Assembly: GCA_004554205.1 (NCBI GenBank) | Contig: SFNH01000087.1 | Location: 1 to 7,943 of the forward strand | DNA from: Clostridium sp. | GTDB lineage: Bacteria; Bacillota; Clostridia; Lachnospirales; Lachnospiraceae | DNA length: 7,943 nt | Direction: 5' to 3' | In this document: positions 6,884 to 7,943 of the stretch, in pieces | How positions within the stretch are numbered: the stretch's first letter is position 1 | Layout of the letters: each line of letters begins with the position of its first letter | Notes under the pieces: generated by a model | Seen by the model: the letters and a program-made list of their open reading frames with translations, nothing else | The model's database searches: none | What the model was told of the DNA's origin: nothing | Translations under genes and position numbers: made by a program

Positions 6884-6989
6884 GCCTTAAGGCGTGAGTG
6901 AAGCTTGCGGGGCAGTATCGGGGGCGGGGTAATAGTTTCATGGACATCTGCATATGGTAAACCAGAACCACATTGTTCGGGAGGTTTCC

Positions 6990-7127
6990 ATGAAGCGCGT
7001 CATTGGGCTGATGCTGTTTTGCTTCGGAATCGGGATGGCCCTGCTTTTGTTCATCCCGGAGACGATCACGACCCTGATCTTCATTATCGGCTGTCTGACT
7101 TTGGGGTATTTTCTTTTCTGCGGCTGA
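6990..7127 (+). CDS. Small two-helix membrane protein (45 aa), unknown function
   Basis: This short open reading frame encodes 45 residues: a basic start (MKRVIG), a first hydrophobic segment (about 6-22), a short connector PETITT (23-28) and a second hydrophobic segment (about 29-44) ending in YFLFCG. This predicts a helical hairpin embedded in the membrane with a positively charged N-terminus on the inside. GGGAGG (6979-6984) lies 5 bases upstream of the ATG, a strong ribosome binding site. From memory, comparable M-K-R-[VIL]-[IV]-G small membrane proteins occur in Lachnospiraceae, but I cannot name a function. It stands between the GerW-family gene and rpmB and ends 20 bases before the rpmB promoter. 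The ribosome binding site, membrane-protein composition and lack of a competing frame support it. Confidence 0.72.
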   Translation: MKRVIGLMLFCFGIGMALLLFIPETITTLIFIIGCLTLGYFLFCG

Positions 7128-7147
7128 AATGTTACAAAATATTTTAC

Positions 7148-7176
7148 TTGCCAAAACAAAAAACATCTGGTATAAT
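7148..7176 (+). promoter_or_regulatory. Sigma-A type promoter (extended -10) for rpmB
   Basis: TTGCCA (7148-7153), a 17-base A-rich spacer and TATAAT (7171-7176) form a near-consensus vegetative promoter. A TG at 7168-7169 adds the extended -10 motif. Initiation near 7182 would give a ~49-base leader to the rpmB ATG at 7231. The strength of the match fits a ribosomal protein gene. Confidence 0.88.
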
Positions 7177-7230
7177 ACTCGCGTTGTGGTTTCCGAAAAG
7201 GGACCAAGTACCGGTTAAGGAGGTGCGATC

Positions 7231-7416
7231 ATGGCTAAATGTGCAATCTGTGAAAAGGCTGCTCACTTCGGAAATAACGTAAGTCACTCCCATAGAAGAT
7301 CCAACGCGATCTGGAAAGCAAACGTTAAATCTGTAAAGGTAAAGGTCAACGGGGGCGCGAAGAAGATGTATGTATGTACTTCTTGCCTGCGTTCCGGCTT
7401 AGTGGAAAGAGCATAA
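7231..7416 (+). CDS. rpmB: 50S ribosomal protein L28 (zinc-ribbon, C+ form)
   Basis: The 61-residue product is ribosomal protein L28: MAKCAICEKAAHFGNNVSHSHRRS at the N-terminus, then NAIWKANVKSVKVKVNGGAKKMYVCTSCLRSG. The pairs C4-x2-C7 and C49-x2-C52 form the four-cysteine zinc ribbon of the C+ version of this protein. L28 binds the large ribosomal subunit. The start is set by TAAGGAGGTG (7216-7225), an almost perfect ribosome binding site 7 bases from the ATG. The gene is monocistronic here, with its own strong promoter upstream and a terminator downstream, independent of the long operon before it. Confidence 0.97.
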   Translation: MAKCAICEKAAHFGNNVSHSHRRSNAIWKANVKSVKVKVNGGAKKMYVCTSCLRSGLVERA

Positions 7417-7431
7417 TGAAAACCCGGTCTT

Positions 7432-7478
7432 AAAAGGCTGTCTTGTCCGGCGCGCCGCGTCGGCCTGGCGGCCTTTTT
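7432..7478 (+). terminator. Probable intrinsic terminator after rpmB
   Basis: AAAAGGC (7432-7438) pairs with GCCTTTT (7471-7477), and the T run continues to 7478. The enclosed, very GC-rich sequence can form smaller hairpins, for example GCCGC (7454-7458) with GCGGC (7468-7472), or GGCC with GGCC (7462-7473). Several of these folds compete. A GC-rich hairpin ending in five T 16 bases after the rpmB stop codon is good evidence for termination, though the exact stem is uncertain. Confidence 0.7.
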
Positions 7479-7480
7479 GT

Positions 7481-7660
7481 TTCGGCGGATCTTACGCCTC
7501 AGGACGCCGGAGAGGCAGCGTGTGACAAGCTGCGTTTCTGTCTGATTTTACGCCGCTTATGCCCGTAAAAGACAGCCCGTGACACGCTGCGTTTCCTGCT
7601 CGGTCCGCGCGCTTATTAGCCGCCAGTCGCGCGAAACTCGCTTCGCTCAGACAACGCGCT
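7481..7660. repeat. Hairpin-rich non-coding block with an imperfect direct repeat
   Basis: No plausible gene is seen here. Inverted repeats follow one another: TTCGGCG (7481-7487) with CGCCGGA (7505-7511); GCAGC (7515-7519) with GCTGC (7529-7533); and CTGTC plus TTTTACG (7538-7542, 7546-7552) with CGTAAAA plus GACAG (7564-7575), which is 12 bp with a 3-base bulge. CAGC (7573-7576) pairs with GCTG (7586-7589), and GCGCG (7629-7633) with CGCGC (7655-7659). GTGACAAGCTGCGTTTC (7522-7538) recurs as GTGACACGCTGCGTTTC (7579-7595), 16 of 17 bases identical at a 57-base interval. Structured RNA or extragenic palindromic repeats are both possible. Confidence 0.6.
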
Positions 7661-7665
7661 TTGAT

Positions 7666-7737
7666 GATAACAGTTTACAGTAGGACTTTGCACTTGCTGC
7701 AAAGTCCGTAAGAACGTGTTATGGCAGAAAAGAATCC
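7666..7737. repeat. Copy A of a paired structured element
   Basis: The order is GATAAC (7666-7671), CAGTA (7678-7682), a perfect 10-bp stem GGACTTTGCA (7683-7692) / TGCAAAGTCC (7698-7707) around the loop CTTGC, then GTAAGAA (7708-7714), ACGTG (7714-7718) and GGCA...AATCC up to 7737. The outer ATAAC (7667-7671) can pair with GTTAT (7718-7722). The same order of blocks recurs 201 bases later with a different stem sequence. Orientation and function are unknown. Confidence 0.7.
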
Positions 7738-7839
7738 AGCCCTTCGCCGCAGGCGGGGCTGTCTTTCCGGGCTTTGCGGCTGGGAGTGTAGCCAGCCGTG
7801 AGGGAGCGTTATGTAAATCTTACCGTGAGGGAGGACGGT
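7737..7839. repeat. Hairpins and short direct repeat between the two element copies
   Basis: CAGCCC plus CGCC (7737-7742, 7745-7748) pairs with GGCG plus GGGCTG (7752-7761), a 10-bp stem with a 2-base bulge and a GCA loop. CGGCTGG (7777-7783) pairs perfectly with CCAGCCG (7792-7798). ACCGT (7822-7826) pairs with ACGGT (7835-7839). CCGTGAGGGAG occurs twice (7796-7806 and 7823-7833), 27 bases apart. No gene is visible. Confidence 0.6.
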
Positions 7840-7868
7840 GAATGCTTTTGCGAGCTAATCGGGCAAGA

Positions 7869-7943
7869 GATAACTGTTCAGTAGGTCTGCGCATTTACTG
7901 CGCTGACCGTAAGAAAACGTGGCGGTTGTAGGCAAAAATCCCA
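7869..7943. repeat. Copy B of the paired structured element, running to the window edge
   Basis: GATAAC (7869-7874), CAGTA (7879-7883), stem GGTCTGCGCA (7884-7893) / TGCGCTGACC (7899-7908) with one T-T mismatch around loop TTTAC, GTAAGAA (7909-7915), ACGTG (7917-7921), then GGCA...AATCC (7931-7942). The block order matches copy A. Stem positions 3, 6 and 7 differ from copy A on both sides so that pairing is kept. ATAAC (7870-7874) can pair with GTTGT (7925-7929), as ATAAC does with GTTAT in copy A. Confidence 0.68.

Noticed and set aside
6884..6893. GCCTTAAGGC palindrome after the GerW-family gene as a terminator
   Set aside because: It has no loop and no T run, so it cannot act as an intrinsic terminator.
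6822..7207. Minus-strand frames of 114 and 89 aa between the GerW-family gene and rpmB
   Set aside because: They are antisense to supported genes, lack ribosome binding sites and are rich in residues typical of shadow frames.
6905..7282. 125-aa plus-strand frame running through the rpmB promoter into rpmB
   Set aside because: It crosses a strong promoter and the L28 start, has no family resemblance, and conflicts with the 45-aa gene that has a clear ribosome binding site.
7666..7943. CRISPR array
   Set aside because: Only two copies occur, 201 bases apart, with internal stem variation and structured sequence between them instead of uniform short spacers.
7481..7943. RNase P RNA, tmRNA or SRP RNA
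   Set aside because: None of the conserved blocks of these RNAs could be recognised on either strand.

Overview
The window looks like a chromosomal housekeeping segment of a spore-forming, GC-rich member of the Lachnospiraceae or a close clostridial relative. I infer this from the Firmicutes-type order yicC-gmk-rpoZ and pgsA-cinA, a DUF2953/GerW (YtfI/YtfJ-type) sporulation pair, strong AGGAGG-type ribosome binding sites, and the flavour of the omega, L28 and NFACT proteins. No database search was possible, so the taxonomic call is inference.

Layout. At the left edge (1-68, minus strand) is the start of an NFACT/RqcH-family gene. It is divergent from yicC, and two near-consensus vegetative promoters sit back to back between them (106-134 minus, 143-171 plus). 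The plus strand then carries a tightly packed series: yicC (endoribonuclease family), gmk (guanylate kinase), rpoZ (RNA polymerase omega), an intergenic terminator-like hairpin (2072-2106), rimO (S12 methylthiotransferase), pgsA (phosphatidylglycerophosphate synthase), cinA, a 98-aa unknown protein, a DUF2953 membrane protein and a GerW/YtfJ-family sporulation protein. A 45-aa two-helix membrane protein at 6990-7127 follows. Then rpmB (zinc-ribbon type L28) has its own extended -10 promoter and a downstream terminator. remA, which lies between yicC and gmk in Bacillus subtilis, is absent, and recA does not follow cinA here.

How the genes fit together. The cluster mixes translation and ribosome functions (NFACT/RqcH, rimO, rpmB), nucleotide and RNA metabolism (gmk, yicC, cinA), transcription (rpoZ), membrane lipid synthesis (pgsA) and sporulation (DUF2953-GerW). 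It probably forms one or two long transcripts from the yicC promoter, with the hairpin before rimO acting as a partial terminator or attenuator.

The last ~460 bases (about 7480-7943) contain no credible gene but are densely structured. They hold many perfect or near-perfect inverted repeats, two short direct-repeat pairs, and two copies, 201 bases apart, of a ~73-nt element. The element has conserved flanks and a central 10-bp stem whose sequence differs between the copies by paired, compensatory changes. This is the most interesting part of the window: a candidate structured RNA or extragenic palindromic repeat family, with the second copy running up to the window edge.
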